A stretch of DNA of 64,000 nt, taken from assembly GCA_947464275.1 (NCBI GenBank), contig CANHVU010000008.1:1-64000 (forward strand), read 5' to 3'. The position numbers were made by a program, and so were the translations under genes. Below are positions 6,693 to 15,539 of the stretch, piece by piece (within the stretch, counting starts at the first letter, position 1; the number at the start of each line of letters is the position of its first letter). This DNA is from Bacteroidota bacterium (GTDB lineage: Bacteria > Bacteroidota > Bacteroidia > UKL13-3). Under the pieces are notes generated by a model, which was given only the letters and a program-made list of their open reading frames with translations, had not been told where the DNA came from and did not search any database.

Positions 6693-9377
6693 ATGAACAA
6701 AGATTATACATTACGCCTTTCGGGCTTGGAGCCATTGGTAATTACTAAAGATACCAATTTTGTAAATGTGGGAGAAAGAACCAATGTAACGGGTTCTAAG
6801 ATGTTTTTACGCCTTATTCGTGAAGGTAATTTTGAAGAAGCTTTAGCTGTTGCTCGTCAGCAGGTGGAAGGCGGTGCACAAATTATCGACATCAATATGG
6901 ATGAAGGAATGATTGATGGTGTGGAATCAATGGTTCGTTTCTTAAATTTGATTGCTTCTGAACCAGATATTTCTCGTGTTCCAATCATGATTGATTCTTC
7001 TAAATGGGAAATTATAGAAGCTGGATTAAAATGTGTGCAAGGTAAATGTGTGGTAAATTCTATTTCGCTAAAAGGTGGCGAAGAAGAATTTATCCGCCAA
7101 GCAAAAATTGTAAAACGTTTTGGAGCAGCAGTAATCGTAATGCTTTTCGATGAACAAGGACAAGCAGATAATTACGAACGCAGAATTGAAATTGCTGAAA
7201 GAGCTTACAGGGTATTAACAGAAAAAGTTCATTTTCCTGCGGGTGATATTATTTTTGACCCTAATATTTTTCCAGTAGCTACTGGCATGGAGGAGCACAG
7301 AAAAAATGCTTTAGATTTCTTTAACGGAACAAAATGGATTAAAGAAAATTTGCCAGGCGCAAAAGTTAGTGGTGGCGTATCAAACGTTTCTTTCTCGTTT
7401 AGAGGTAATGATAAAGTGCGTGAAGCCATGCACTCAGCATTTTTATTCCATGCTATCAATAATGGAATGGATATGGGCATTGTAAACCCAAGTCAGTTGG
7501 AAGTTTATAGCGAGATTGACAAAGAACTTTTAGAACATGTAGAAGATGTATTATTGGATAGAAGAGACGATGCTACTGAACGTTTATTAGAGCTTGCAGA
7601 ACGTGTTAAAGGAAAAGGAAAAGAAAGCATTGTTGATGATGAATGGCGCAAAGGAACAGTTCAAGAGCGTTTGAGTCATGCGTTGATAAAAGGAATTGTT
7701 GAATTTGTAGAAGCAGATACCGAAGAGGCAAGGTTAATTTACGACAAACCACTTGAAGTGATTGAAGGCCCTTTAATGGCTGGAATGAACATTGTGGGTG
7801 ACTTGTTTGGTGCTGGAAAAATGTTTTTACCCCAGGTAGTAAAAAGTGCTCGTGTAATGAAAAAAGCTGTGGCTGTTTTGATGCCTTACATGGAAGAAGA
7901 AAAGCGTAAAAATGGCAACATGACCACCAACCAAGGCCGCATATTAATGGCAACTGTAAAAGGCGATGTGCATGATATTGGTAAAAACATTGTAGGTGTG
8001 GTGTTGGCTTGTAATAATTACGAAATTATTGATATTGGCGTAATGGTTCCTGCCGAAAAAATATTAGAAATAGCTGTTAAAGAAAATGTAGATGTAATTG
8101 GTTTAAGTGGATTGATTACACCAAGCTTGGATGAAATGGTACACGTAGCCAAAGAAATGGAACGTTTAGGAATGAAAATTCCATTGTTGATTGGAGGAGC
8201 TACAACAAGCCGTGCGCACACAGCAGTAAAAATTGACCCTGTTTATAGCGGACCAGTTGTACATGTGTTAGATGCAAGTAAAAGTGTACCTGTAGCGGCA
8301 AGTTTAATCAGTCCTGATCAACGACCAGCTTCTGAAAAGAAATTTAAAGACGAGTACGAGCAATTTAGAATAGATTATAAAAACCGTAAAAAAGATAAAA
8401 ACTCGGTTGATTTAGCAAAGGCTAGAGCTAATAAAATTCCTGTTAGTTTTGACAATATTGTTGCACCTAAATTTTTAGGCACAAAAGTATTTGATAATTT
8501 TCCGTTAGAAGAATTGCGCCAACGCATTGATTGGACTCCTTTCTTTTTAACTTGGGAATTAGTGGGACGTTATCCAGCCATTTTTAATGATGAAATAGTA
8601 GGTGTAGAAGCAAAAAAATTATTTGACGATGCCAATAAAATGCTCGATAAAGTAATTAACGAAAAACTACTTACCGCGCGCGGTGTAATAGGTTTTTATG
8701 AAGCCAATTCTGAGGGTGATGATGTAATTGTAAAGACGTTGCATGCAACGTCTCTACAGGAAACAACTTTCAACTATTTGCGCCAACAAGGCGAAAAAGC
8801 TGATGGACAACCTTACTTATGTTTGGCAGATTTTGTAGCTCCGAAAGAAAGTGGCAAAAAAGATTATCTAGGCATGTTTGCCGTAACAGCAGGAATTGGA
8901 ATTGAACCTTTGGTTGAAGCTTACGAAAAAGACCATGATGATTATAATAGCATTATGATTAAAGCCATTGCTGATAGATTGGCCGAGGCTTTTGCTGAAA
9001 AAATGCACGAATTGGTTAGAAAAGAATATTGGGGTTTTGCACCAAACGAGCAATTAACCGATGATGAAATAATCAGAGAAAAATACAACAGTATTCGTCC
9101 TGCGCCAGGTTACCCTGCCTGCCCTGACCATACTGAAAAACGCAAGTTGTTTGATATTTTACAAGCTGAAACCAATGCAGGGATTGTATTAACTGAAAAC
9201 TTTGCCATGTATCCAGCTTCGGCAGTAAGTGGTTTTTATTTTGCCAATGATGCAAGTAAATACTTTGCAGTTGGTAAAATTCAAAAAGACCAAGTAGAAG
9301 AATATGCCAAACGCAAAAACGTAAGCATTGATTACGTTGAAAAATGGTTAGCTCCTAATTTGGGGTATGATAATTAA
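6693..9377 (+). CDS. metH2: Methionine synthase, folate/cobalamin/reactivation half (MetH C-terminal modules)
   Basis: 894 residues in MetH order. The pterin-binding barrel begins with '[17 protein letters not shown]' (residues 20-37 area). The cobalamin module has its axial histidine in [10 protein letters not shown] near residue 425. The C-terminal SAM-dependent reactivation domain has [15 protein letters not shown] near residues 802-816. The enzyme moves the methyl group of 5-methyltetrahydrofolate to cobalamin and on to homocysteine bound by the partner protein at 5132. Codons 681-687 lie within a perfect 20-base palindrome (AGACGTTGCATGCAACGTCT, 8734-8753), encoding KTLHATS-type residues just before the conserved [10 protein letters not shown] helix. 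It looks like a repeat accepted in frame in a loop of the reactivation domain. The C-terminus LGYDN and downstream terminator are duplicated at 16134. Confidence 0.93.
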   Translation: MNKDYTLRLSGLEPLVITKDTNFVNVGERTNVTGSKMFLRLIREGNFEEALAVARQQVEGGAQIIDINMDEGMIDGVESMVRFLNLIASEPDISRVPIMIDSSKWEIIEAGLKCVQGKCVVNSISLKGGEEEFIRQAKIVKRFGAAVIVMLFDEQGQADNYERRIEIAERAYRVLTEKVHFPAGDIIFDPNIFPVATGMEEHRKNALDFFNGTKWIKENLPGAKVSGGVSNVSFSFRGNDKVREAMHSAFLFHAINNGMDMGIVNPSQLEVYSEIDKELLEHVEDVLLDRRDDATERLLELAERVKGKGKESIVDDEWRKGTVQERLSHALIKGIVEFVEADTEEARLIYDKPLEVIEGPLMAGMNIVGDLFGAGKMFLPQVVKSARVMKKAVAVLMPYMEEEKRKNGNMTTNQGRILMATVKGDVHDIGKNIVGVVLACNNYEIIDIGVMVPAEKILEIAVKENVDVIGLSGLITPSLDEMVHVAKEMERLGMKIPLLIGGATTSRAHTAVKIDPVYSGPVVHVLDASKSVPVAASLISPDQRPASEKKFKDEYEQFRIDYKNRKKDKNSVDLAKARANKIPVSFDNIVAPKFLGTKVFDNFPLEELRQRIDWTPFFLTWELVGRYPAIFNDEIVGVEAKKLFDDANKMLDKVINEKLLTARGVIGFYEANSEGDDVIVKTLHATSLQETTFNYLRQQGEKADGQPYLCLADFVAPKESGKKDYLGMFAVTAGIGIEPLVEAYEKDHDDYNSIMIKAIADRLAEAFAEKMHELVRKEYWGFAPNEQLTDDEIIREKYNSIRPAPGYPACPDHTEKRKLFDILQAETNAGIVLTENFAMYPASAVSGFYFANDASKYFAVGKIQKDQVEEYAKRKNVSIDYVEKWLAPNLGYDN
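8734..8753. repeat. Perfect 20-nt palindrome inside metH2
   Basis: AGACGTTGCATGCAACGTCT equals its own reverse complement and is followed by CTACAGG. It is in frame within the coding sequence, where MetH proteins normally have a short variable loop, so it reads as an inserted palindromic repeat. Confidence 0.75.
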
Positions 9378-9576
9378 AATTAAATTCTAAAAAAGAAATT
9401 CTAAATTCGAAGAACTTATCGTCAAACGATTGCATTAAGGTTTATGTTGGCAAGGTGTCAGACGGTTATAGTGTTATTAACTCATTTGAATTACAATAAC
9501 TAATTATTTAAAAATAAAACCGCTTTACACAAATACTAAAGCGGTTTTTTATTAACTTGCTAAAAAGAATAAGTGG
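9361..9576. repeat. Segmental duplicate A: metH2 3' end plus terminator region
   Basis: The 216 bases from the last codons of metH2 (GGGTATGATAATTAA) through the terminator to AAGTGG match 16134-16349 over their whole length, by eye at roughly 80 percent, in the same orientation. Shared landmarks are GTTGGCAAGG, AGACGGTTAT, CAACTCATTTG-like text, TAACTAATTATTTAAAAA and the AACCGCTTTA hairpin. Confidence 0.75.
9516..9550 (+). terminator. Intrinsic terminator after metH2
   Basis: AAACCGCTTTA pairs with TAAAGCGGTTT and is followed by a T run. It closes the riboswitch-metH1-IVP-metH2 transcript. Confidence 0.8.
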
Positions 9577-9606
9577 ATAATCGCACCAGCGAAGTGCTAG
9601 AAATAG

Positions 9607-9688
9607 CCTCATTGCGAGGTACGAAGCAATCTCAGGTCATGTGTAATAGTTACTTGCTTGAGATTGCTTCTCTGCGATCGCAATGACG
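9607..9688. repeat. Short palindromic element, copy 1 (CATTGCGAGG...CGCAATGACG)
   Basis: Left arm CTCATTGCGAGGTACGAAGC and right arm ending GATTGCTTCTCTGCGATCGCAATGACG form an imperfect inverted repeat with an 82-base span. It belongs to the same family as the gene-bearing elements at 9730 and 18210. Confidence 0.75.
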
Positions 9689-9729
9689 TTTGCTGCTGCA
9701 ATTTCATGCTGACTCATATTAAAAAAGTG

Positions 9730-10161
9730 CGGAACGAGGAACGAAGCAATCTCAAGTTATGTGAAACGTATGTTTTAAAATTCTATTGTTTCATACAAAT
9801 CAATCCATTCTTTATTCATTGAATCAATAAGTTTTATTTTGCTATTTCTTGTGCCAGATTTGATTCTCTTTTCTTCGTTTATTGCTTCTTCTATAGTGCT
9901 GAAATAATTGTAATAAACCAATTTAGTAATATTATACTTCGCGGTAAACGATTGAGGAAAATAGTGCGTTTTATGCTGCCAGATTCTTTTTTGCAAATTA
10001 GATGTAACACCAATATATAAAACTGAATTATCTTTATTGGTTAAAATATAAACACATCCACCCTTAGTCGTTTATTAATCTTTTTTATGAAGGAAATAAA
10101 TCTTTCCATGACAAATTTCCAATAAATCGCTTGAGATTGCTTCACTGTATTCGCAATGATG
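9730..10161 (-). mobile_element. Gene-bearing palindromic element, copy 1 (decayed)
   Basis: The left arm (GAGGAACGAAGCAATCTCAAG, outer end deleted relative to copy 2) lies about 10-20 bases past the GIY-YIG stop. The right arm (TCGCTTGAGATTGCTTCACT...CGCAATGATG, 10127-10161) lies upstream of the gene. The layout and size (about 0.43 kb) match the element at 18210-18644. The outer flanks (TTTGCTGCTGCAATTTCAT..., TTAAAAAAGTGCGG) also match the spacers of the second array. Confidence 0.65.
9775..10065 (-). pseudogene. GIY-YIG nuclease gene, start codon lost
   Basis: The reading frame encodes 96 residues equal in length to the intact copy at 18259, with about 8 amino-acid differences (GGCVYILTNKDNSVLYIGV..., ending EWIDLYETIEF). 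The codon aligned with the initiator ATG of copy 2 is AAG (10065-10063), and two in-frame stops lie just upstream. The only internal start in frame is a TTG at 9996, which would remove the GIY half of the active site. I therefore read it as inactivated by a single-base start-codon change, with the rest of the frame still open, so the loss looks recent. Confidence 0.75.
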
Positions 10162-10201
10162 TTTGTTGATATACTTTCTCCTGCAAAAGTGCTAGAATTA
10201 T

Positions 10202-10283
10202 CGTAATTGAGAGGTACGAAGCAATCTCAGGTCATGTGAAATAGTTACTCGATTGAGATTGCTTCACTATGATCGCAATGACG
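10202..10283. repeat. Short palindromic element, copy 2
   Basis: CGTAATTGAGAGGTACGAAG ... GATCGCAATGACG, 82 bases, the same arms and centre (CAGGTCATGTGAAATAGTTACTCG) as the copy at 9607. It follows the gene-bearing copy after a 40-base spacer, giving the order short, gene-bearing, short. Confidence 0.75.
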
Positions 10284-10421
10284 TTTGTTGCTGATTGATT
10301 AAAAACTTTTTCAAAGTTTATGTTAATTTATTAAAGGAAGATGCTTACAGCATAAACGAGTGCGAAGTTCGAAATGTTGACTGCGAACTAAAATCCAATT
10401 AAGCTTTGCATTTAATTATTT

Positions 10422-11165
10422 CTATTTGCGGCTAATCAAATTTAGTAGCGTATCTAACTTATCGGTTGATACTGATATTTGGTGTTCTTTATTTACCAAT
10501 GCATATCCTCCATCATTTCTTACATATTCATTTATATAATTGATATTAACTATAAACGATTTATGACTCCTGAAAAAGAAAGCAGTATCGGCTAAAATAT
10601 CCTCATAAGTTTTAAGGCTTTTACTTGCCAAAATTTCTGTTTCATCGTTTAAAATAATGCGTGTGTAAGCACCATCTGCTTTAAAAAACAATATTTCGTT
10701 TATATCAATAAATTTTATGGACCCAGTAGTATAAATAGCTAATTTCCTTTGTTGTGTGGTGTTTGATAAGTTATCTTTTAAAATACCAAAATTTTGTTTG
10801 TGATTTTGTTTTCTAAAACGTTCCAATGCAGTTTCTAAATCGGCAATCTCAATAGGCTTTAGTAAATAATCAATAGCCGAAAACTTAAAAGCTTGAATGG
10901 CATATTGATTATAAGCTGTGGTAAAAATTACTGAAAAATTTATTTCCTCATCGTTAAAAAACTCCAACAATTCCAAACCGCTATGCCCTGGCATTTCTAT
11001 GTCTAAAAACACCAAATCAGGATTGAGCTTTCGTATTGCTTTTACACCAGTTGGTAAATCTTTACAGCTTTCTACAATGGTTATATCTTTACAATATTCA
11101 TTAAGCATGCCCTCCAATAAGGTGCGAGCCATTTTTTCATCATCTATAATTACAGCTTTGTACAT
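10422..11165 (-). CDS. LytTR-family response regulator
   Basis: 247 residues. The receiver domain at residues 1-120 has the acidic pocket (IIDDE at 6-10), the phospho-acceptor D55 in LVFLDIEMPG, and the conserved K in LLKPIE. The LytTR DNA-binding domain spans about residues 140-245 and contains FFRSHKSFIVN, the usual recognition-strand motif. It follows the sensor kinase gene at 11175 by 9 bases on the same strand. Pairs of this kind (LytS/LytR, YehU/YehT) are phosphorelay systems in which the kinase signals to this regulator. Targets cannot be read from the sequence. Confidence 0.92.
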   Translation of the reverse strand: MYKAVIIDDEKMARTLLEGMLNEYCKDITIVESCKDLPTGVKAIRKLNPDLVFLDIEMPGHSGLELLEFFNDEEINFSVIFTTAYNQYAIQAFKFSAIDYLLKPIEIADLETALERFRKQNHKQNFGILKDNLSNTTQQRKLAIYTTGSIKFIDINEILFFKADGAYTRIILNDETEILASKSLKTYEDILADTAFFFRSHKSFIVNINYINEYVRNDGGYALVNKEHQISVSTDKLDTLLNLISRK

Positions 11166-11174
11166 GTATTAGTT

Positions 11175-14060
11175 TTAAGTTAGAGGTATGGTGAGTGTTA
11201 CGGTAGTTCCTGTTGCATTTCCAATTTCGTTATAATTGTCGGTAATAATTACAGCTACTAGTTTGTTTTTACTTTTATTTAAAATTTCTAAACGTTTTTT
11301 ATTGGCCTGAGTGGAAAAAGACTGATGCTTACTATCTTTTATTTTATTCAATTGCTCAGAACGTCTTCTTCCCACTCCATTATCGTTAATGGTTACAACC
11401 AAATTGTTTTCAGTACAATCAAATAAAACAGATAAATTTTTCTTTCCTTCCTTGTGAAGCAAGCCATGTTTGATAGCGTTTTCTATATATGGCTGCACCA
11501 ACATTGGAGGTAATTTATCCATTTCTTTATCTATTTCAAGGCTTACTTTTATTTCAAAGTAAAAGTCGTCTTCAAAACGCATTTGTTCCAAGGCAAGATA
11601 GAGGCTTAGTGCTTCTATTTCTTCGCCTATGGTAATAGTATCCTTTTCGCTCATTTCAAGAATCATGCGTGTTAGTTTTGAAAACTTAGACAAGTAATTG
11701 CTTGCATTTTTTTTATCGTTAATAAAAATATACGATTGAATGGTATTAAGTGCATTGTAAAAAAAATGAGGATTCATTTGCGATTTGATAGAAGTTAATT
11801 TTGATTTATTTAACTCATTTTCCAAAACCATTTTTTCGGTTACCAGTTTATTCTTTTTTATCAATAATCCAATTTGCCATTTGTAATAACCAAATCCTGA
11901 AACAGTTAAAACAGCAACTATTAATAACAAAAACCACCATTGTAACCAAAAAGGTTTATTAATTTTAAAATTTACAACAGCATTGGTAAGTACGGTATTA
12001 TTAATTTTAAACTGAATGGTATAATTACCTGGCGAGAGCGAGGCAAACTGAAGAGAACGCATATTAGGCATGGTATTAACCCAGTTTTCGTTATTTATTT
12101 TGTAAGCAATATTTTGGTTTTGAAATTGAACATAATTAAGCAAAGCATAATTAATAATTATATTGTTTTCTTGGTACGATAATGATTCGTTTAATATTGC
12201 ATAAGGCTTTCCCTTTACTTCATAATTTTCTATTACAAAATTGGGTTTTACTTCAAGTTTATTTAACCCATTTATACTTACACTAATTATTTTATTATTT
12301 GTTAAAACATGAAGTTGATTTTTCTCTAAAATAAAATCATTTATTTCACTAGTTTTTAATGGTATTGCAAGATCATAGGTAGTTCTATTTAAATTTTCAG
12401 TATCAATAATTACAAATTTGTCGTTACCCAAAATACACAAATAATTACCAAAAGCTTTTATTTTTTTTACTTCTTTTATATTAATATTGGGTAGGTTATT
12501 TAGCGAATTAAAAATGGTATCGTTAGTGATGGTAATTAACTCGCCTTTGGTGGTTAATGCTAATATAAACGATTTACAAGCTATTAGCTTTGAAACAAAA
12601 ACACTTTGGTTGTTTTGCTTTATTTCAGTTTGATAATAAATGGTTTGCTTATGAAGCCCAATATTTGAACCGCAGTAAATAGCATTTTGGCTTGGACTAT
12701 ATGCCACTGTTTTGGCCCTGATACTACTAATAAATTTGGCTACATTTTTATTGTCTTCTTTTAGTTTTTTATTGTAAAATGCATCCCATTTTGATGGAAT
12801 ATTTTTATTGGCATTTGGCGAAATAACCAAATTAGCGTATCCACTTATGGCTTGTGCATAGTATTTATGATCAATCTTTGCAATTGATTTTAAAGCAAAA
12901 TCTTCATGTTTAATAAAACCAAATGGCTTTGATTTAAAAATACTAATACCAAGCGAAGAAGTGTATAATAAATCTAAAGTTGAATCGTAATAGGTATAAT
13001 AAATAGATGCATTGCTTGGATTTTGAAATAACTTTTTGTGTGGTTCAAAATTATTGTTTAGTGCCACCACCTCATTATTTTGAGTAAAAAGTAAATAACC
13101 ACTTTTTGTTTTTTCAAATAAACTAGGCACATAATTTTCAATAGAAACAAACGTGGTTTGAAGCGAAGGAATGATAAATATACCTTTATTAATGGACGAT
13201 ATCCAATAGTTATTATCCCTATCTTTTATAACACACGAAATACTTTGATCTTTAAAATAATGTTTGTTTCCATTTTTGCCAAATACATAAGCACCATTAG
13301 GAGCTAAAACCCAATAATCATTATCTATTAAATGCAAATTTTGAATGAGTTGAGGCCCGCTTATTTTAAAAGCAGGTTGCAACTTATCTTTATCAGCAAA
13401 ATACAATTGTTCGTTTTCATTTTCTCGAGCAGTTAAAACCAAATTATTATTGGTGGCATATATTTGATTGTTTTTTTCATTACTTGCAATTTTGGCATTA
13501 GTGGATACTAAAGTTAAATTAGAGGTAATTTTATAAAGTATTTTATTCGCTGTGAAGTAATAACTATTGTTATAGCAGGCTGTGTTGTTAAAATCCTTAT
13601 TATCAAATAAAATTGGTATTGTTTTAATTAAATGTAAAGTTTTAATATCATAAACATCAACACCTTTACTTTGAAGTAAGTACAAATAACGATTGGTTAA
13701 TCCAAAAGCAAAAAAGCCAATTGGTTTGTTTTGATTCAATGCATGTAATGAATCATTTTCTATATAATAACAATAACCATCAAAATTTTGATACCAAATT
13801 CTTCCCAAACAATCTTCTTTTAAATTACTACCTGATGCTGATGTTTGTTTAGGGTTTTTGTATGTTTTAAAATTAAATCCATCATAGCGACTTATTCCCT
13901 CTTGGCTTGCTATCCATATATAACCCTTTTTATCTTGTAAAAGACTATATACATTGTTGGAAGGTAAACCCTTTGTATCATTTAACACCGTATAATAAGG
14001 CTGCTGAGCACTTATTAAAATTGGCATGACAAAAGTTATTATAAATAATAGCGCTCTCAA
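11175..14060 (-). CDS. Sensor histidine kinase with periplasmic beta-propeller (LytS-type kinase domain)
   Basis: 961 residues. A TTG start gives a proper signal peptide (MRALLFIITFVMPILISAQQ). The next in-frame ATG would cut it in half, so TTG is preferred. The periplasmic part starts with a two-component-regulator propeller repeat (LPSNNVYSLLQDKKGYIWIASQEGISRYDG) and continues with diverged blades. It ends in a Y_Y_Y-like beta-sandwich (about 615-690, LSPGNYTIQFKINN). One membrane helix (about 695-718) precedes the kinase, which has the PF06580-type motif NPHFFYNALNTIQSYI (phospho-acceptor His near 763) and the N-box PYIENAIKHG. A TATATTTG box on the minus strand lies at 14088-14081, about 20 bases before the start. 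It is expected to sense an extracytoplasmic cue and phosphorylate the regulator encoded next. Confidence 0.9.
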   Translation of the reverse strand: MRALLFIITFVMPILISAQQPYYTVLNDTKGLPSNNVYSLLQDKKGYIWIASQEGISRYDGFNFKTYKNPKQTSASGSNLKEDCLGRIWYQNFDGYCYYIENDSLHALNQNKPIGFFAFGLTNRYLYLLQSKGVDVYDIKTLHLIKTIPILFDNKDFNNTACYNNSYYFTANKILYKITSNLTLVSTNAKIASNEKNNQIYATNNNLVLTARENENEQLYFADKDKLQPAFKISGPQLIQNLHLIDNDYWVLAPNGAYVFGKNGNKHYFKDQSISCVIKDRDNNYWISSINKGIFIIPSLQTTFVSIENYVPSLFEKTKSGYLLFTQNNEVVALNNNFEPHKKLFQNPSNASIYYTYYDSTLDLLYTSSLGISIFKSKPFGFIKHEDFALKSIAKIDHKYYAQAISGYANLVISPNANKNIPSKWDAFYNKKLKEDNKNVAKFISSIRAKTVAYSPSQNAIYCGSNIGLHKQTIYYQTEIKQNNQSVFVSKLIACKSFILALTTKGELITITNDTIFNSLNNLPNINIKEVKKIKAFGNYLCILGNDKFVIIDTENLNRTTYDLAIPLKTSEINDFILEKNQLHVLTNNKIISVSINGLNKLEVKPNFVIENYEVKGKPYAILNESLSYQENNIIINYALLNYVQFQNQNIAYKINNENWVNTMPNMRSLQFASLSPGNYTIQFKINNTVLTNAVVNFKINKPFWLQWWFLLLIVAVLTVSGFGYYKWQIGLLIKKNKLVTEKMVLENELNKSKLTSIKSQMNPHFFYNALNTIQSYIFINDKKNASNYLSKFSKLTRMILEMSEKDTITIGEEIEALSLYLALEQMRFEDDFYFEIKVSLEIDKEMDKLPPMLVQPYIENAIKHGLLHKEGKKNLSVLFDCTENNLVVTINDNGVGRRRSEQLNKIKDSKHQSFSTQANKKRLEILNKSKNKLVAVIITDNYNEIGNATGTTVTLTIPLT

Positions 14061-14250
14061 ATTTTAGATTTAATAGTTATCAAATATAGTTTGATATAAT
14101 AAAATAAGGATTGGTATTTTACCAAACCATAAAAAACTGCAATCAAATTGCTAATGTAGTTAATAAACCTAAAATATTACTTTAAACAGAAAGTTTTGAT
14201 AAATTGACTCTCAAAAACTCTTAACAATTAATAAAAATAATTTTTTGTAT

Positions 14251-14349
14251 AACAGAATATAAAAAGTGAGTTAATAAAACTTCACCAACTCAAATAGCTT
14301 TTTCATTTTAAAAAGATCAGTTTTACAAACTAGTATTATTTTAAACCCC
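14251..14349. repeat. Intergenic duplicate, copy 1 (about 99 bp)
   Basis: AACAGAATATAAAAAGTGAG to TATTATTTTAAACC matches 15321-15418 with a long identical core (GAGTTAATAAAACTTCACCAACTC...TTTTTCATTTTAAAA). The core contains the inverted pair GAGTT/AACTC. The two copies flank the small secreted-protein gene in direct orientation. The rest of 14061-14482 shows no ORF that I can support. Confidence 0.75.
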
Positions 14350-14470
14350 AACTATACTTATTATCAAGTGTGGATGTATAAAATCCGATTCTTTACAAAT
14401 CCTTTTTGCAGTTTCATATGCTTTTTATAGCTTTTTGTAAAACAAGCCAAATTCAAAAATAGTAGCAAGC

Positions 14471-14478
14471 TACTTTTG
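14471..14478 (+). promoter_or_regulatory. -7 box (TACTTTTG) directly before the start codon
   Basis: TACTTTTG fits TAnnTTTG and ends only four bases before the ATG at 14483, so the transcript would be leaderless or nearly so. No TTG is seen at the usual -33 distance. Confidence 0.4.
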
Positions 14479-14482
14479 TACC

Positions 14483-14986
14483 ATGATACATAAAATATTA
14501 CTAACCGTTACGTTGGCTTTAAGCTTGGCCTTTACGTCTTATGCTCAAAACACTAAAGAGCAAATAAAGGAAAATAAAAAAGAAGGTTGTAGCGATAAAT
14601 TCAACGTAGATGAGAGCAACATCGTAATCAACAACGATAAGTCTTTCCTCAGTGGCTACTTCGCTATCCGTTTCGATGCCAAAAGTGATGTGCCCACTAC
14701 CATGAAGGCGATTATGAAAATAATGGATTGCAAAGGCAATATTAGTTATATATCTATACCGTTGGTATTGGATGCAAAATCTAACCTTTGGGTAGGCAAA
14801 TTCGGCATCCCACAAGTGGCTGGCTGCCTTTTTAGTGTTGAAGCATTAACCTTAATCGTTACCAACGAATGTGGTGACGAGTTTGGTGAAACAAGTTATA
14901 AAGAAAAGGGTAATGTTGAAAGTGTTTTAGAAGCTAAATTTAAGAAACTAAAGGGTAGCAAATCAAAAGGCTACGAGGCATTTTAA
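14483..14986 (+). CDS. Small secreted protein of unknown function
   Basis: 167 residues with a clear signal peptide (MIHKILLTVTLALSLAFTSYAQ, cleavage after the Ala-Gln region at about 21-22). The mature part is a single predicted beta-rich domain with four cysteines (CSDKFN, MDCKGN, AGCLFS, NECGDE) that could form disulfides. The C-terminus is lysine-rich. I do not recognise the family. It stands alone between two copies of a 99-bp repeat and has a strong terminator. Its codon use is slightly less AT-biased than its neighbours, judged by eye. Periplasmic or secreted location is inferred from the signal peptide only. Confidence 0.7.
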   Translation: MIHKILLTVTLALSLAFTSYAQNTKEQIKENKKEGCSDKFNVDESNIVINNDKSFLSGYFAIRFDAKSDVPTTMKAIMKIMDCKGNISYISIPLVLDAKSNLWVGKFGIPQVAGCLFSVEALTLIVTNECGDEFGETSYKEKGNVESVLEAKFKKLKGSKSKGYEAF

Positions 14987-15009
14987 TCATTCAAATCTCG
15001 ATCAATTGC

Positions 15010-15046
15010 AAAAGCCCTGCCATCTAAAAACGATGGCAGGGCTTTT
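15010..15046 (+). terminator. Intrinsic terminator, 15-bp perfect stem
   Basis: AAAAGCCCTGCCATC pairs perfectly with GATGGCAGGGCTTTT across the loop TAAAAAC, followed by CTTTTTATCTTTTTTT. It closes the secreted-protein gene. Confidence 0.9.
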
Positions 15047-15320
15047 CTTTTTATCTTTTTTTAATAATCCATCATTGTTGCTGTTCAGCAATTATTTTCC
15101 ATAATTCCCAGGAACATCTATATCATACAAAACTCCAACTATCTGTGGAGTTAGCGAAGTGCTGTAAGGATTTAAAATGAAATGCAGTGGTCTTTAGCTA
15201 TCGGACTTTGACACGGGCAAACTAAAAAAGTTTACAAACTCTTTTTCTGTTAATTATTTCGCGGTTTTCGTGGTATGATTATAATTTAAAGATATCCAAA
15301 TCCAAAAGATTCTTTTATTT

Positions 15321-15418
15321 AACAGCATATAAAAGATGAGTTAATAAAACTTCACCAACTCAAATAGCTTTTTCATTTTAAAAATAATTGGTTTTATAAA
15401 CTTACATTATTTTAAACC
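15321..15418. repeat. Intergenic duplicate, copy 2 (about 98 bp)
   Basis: Same orientation as 14251-14349. The core from GAGTTAATAAAACTTCACCA onwards is identical, and identity drops only near the 3' end. Confidence 0.75.
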
Positions 15419-15477
15419 AATCATTATTTCATTTTTGAGGAGATAAAAAACATCAGAACATAAAAAAACACTATTAC

Positions 15478-15499
15478 CCGCACTCGCTAGCGAGTGCGG
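15478..15499. repeat. Perfect 22-nt palindrome
   Basis: The bases CCGCACTCGCT followed by their exact reverse complement AGCGAGTGCGG. It lies 40 bases before the HD-domain gene. It could fold into a cruciform or bind a dimeric protein, but no regulator is suggested by the sequence. Confidence 0.7.
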
Positions 15500-15539
15500 T
15501 GGATCGGGTGGTAATTCAAAAACGAATAAAATTTAAAAT

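Larger units (their letters stand above)
15054..15539. other. Gene-free repeat-rich interval
   Basis: No supported ORF. It contains a stretch around 15140-15230 (AGCGAAGTGCTG..., GGTCTTTAGCTATCGGAC, GACACGGGCAAACT) that resembles repeat text seen between genes in other Bacteroidota as I remember it. It also contains copy 2 of the 99-bp duplicate (15321-15418) and a perfect 22-nt palindrome (15478-15499). Confidence 0.5.

Noticed and set aside
7606-7953. 115-codon open frame antisense to metH2
   Set aside because: Low-complexity Leu/Gln/Cys-rich translation opposite a conserved region of MetH; a shadow frame. Other antisense frames over the ribosomal genes were rejected for the same reason.
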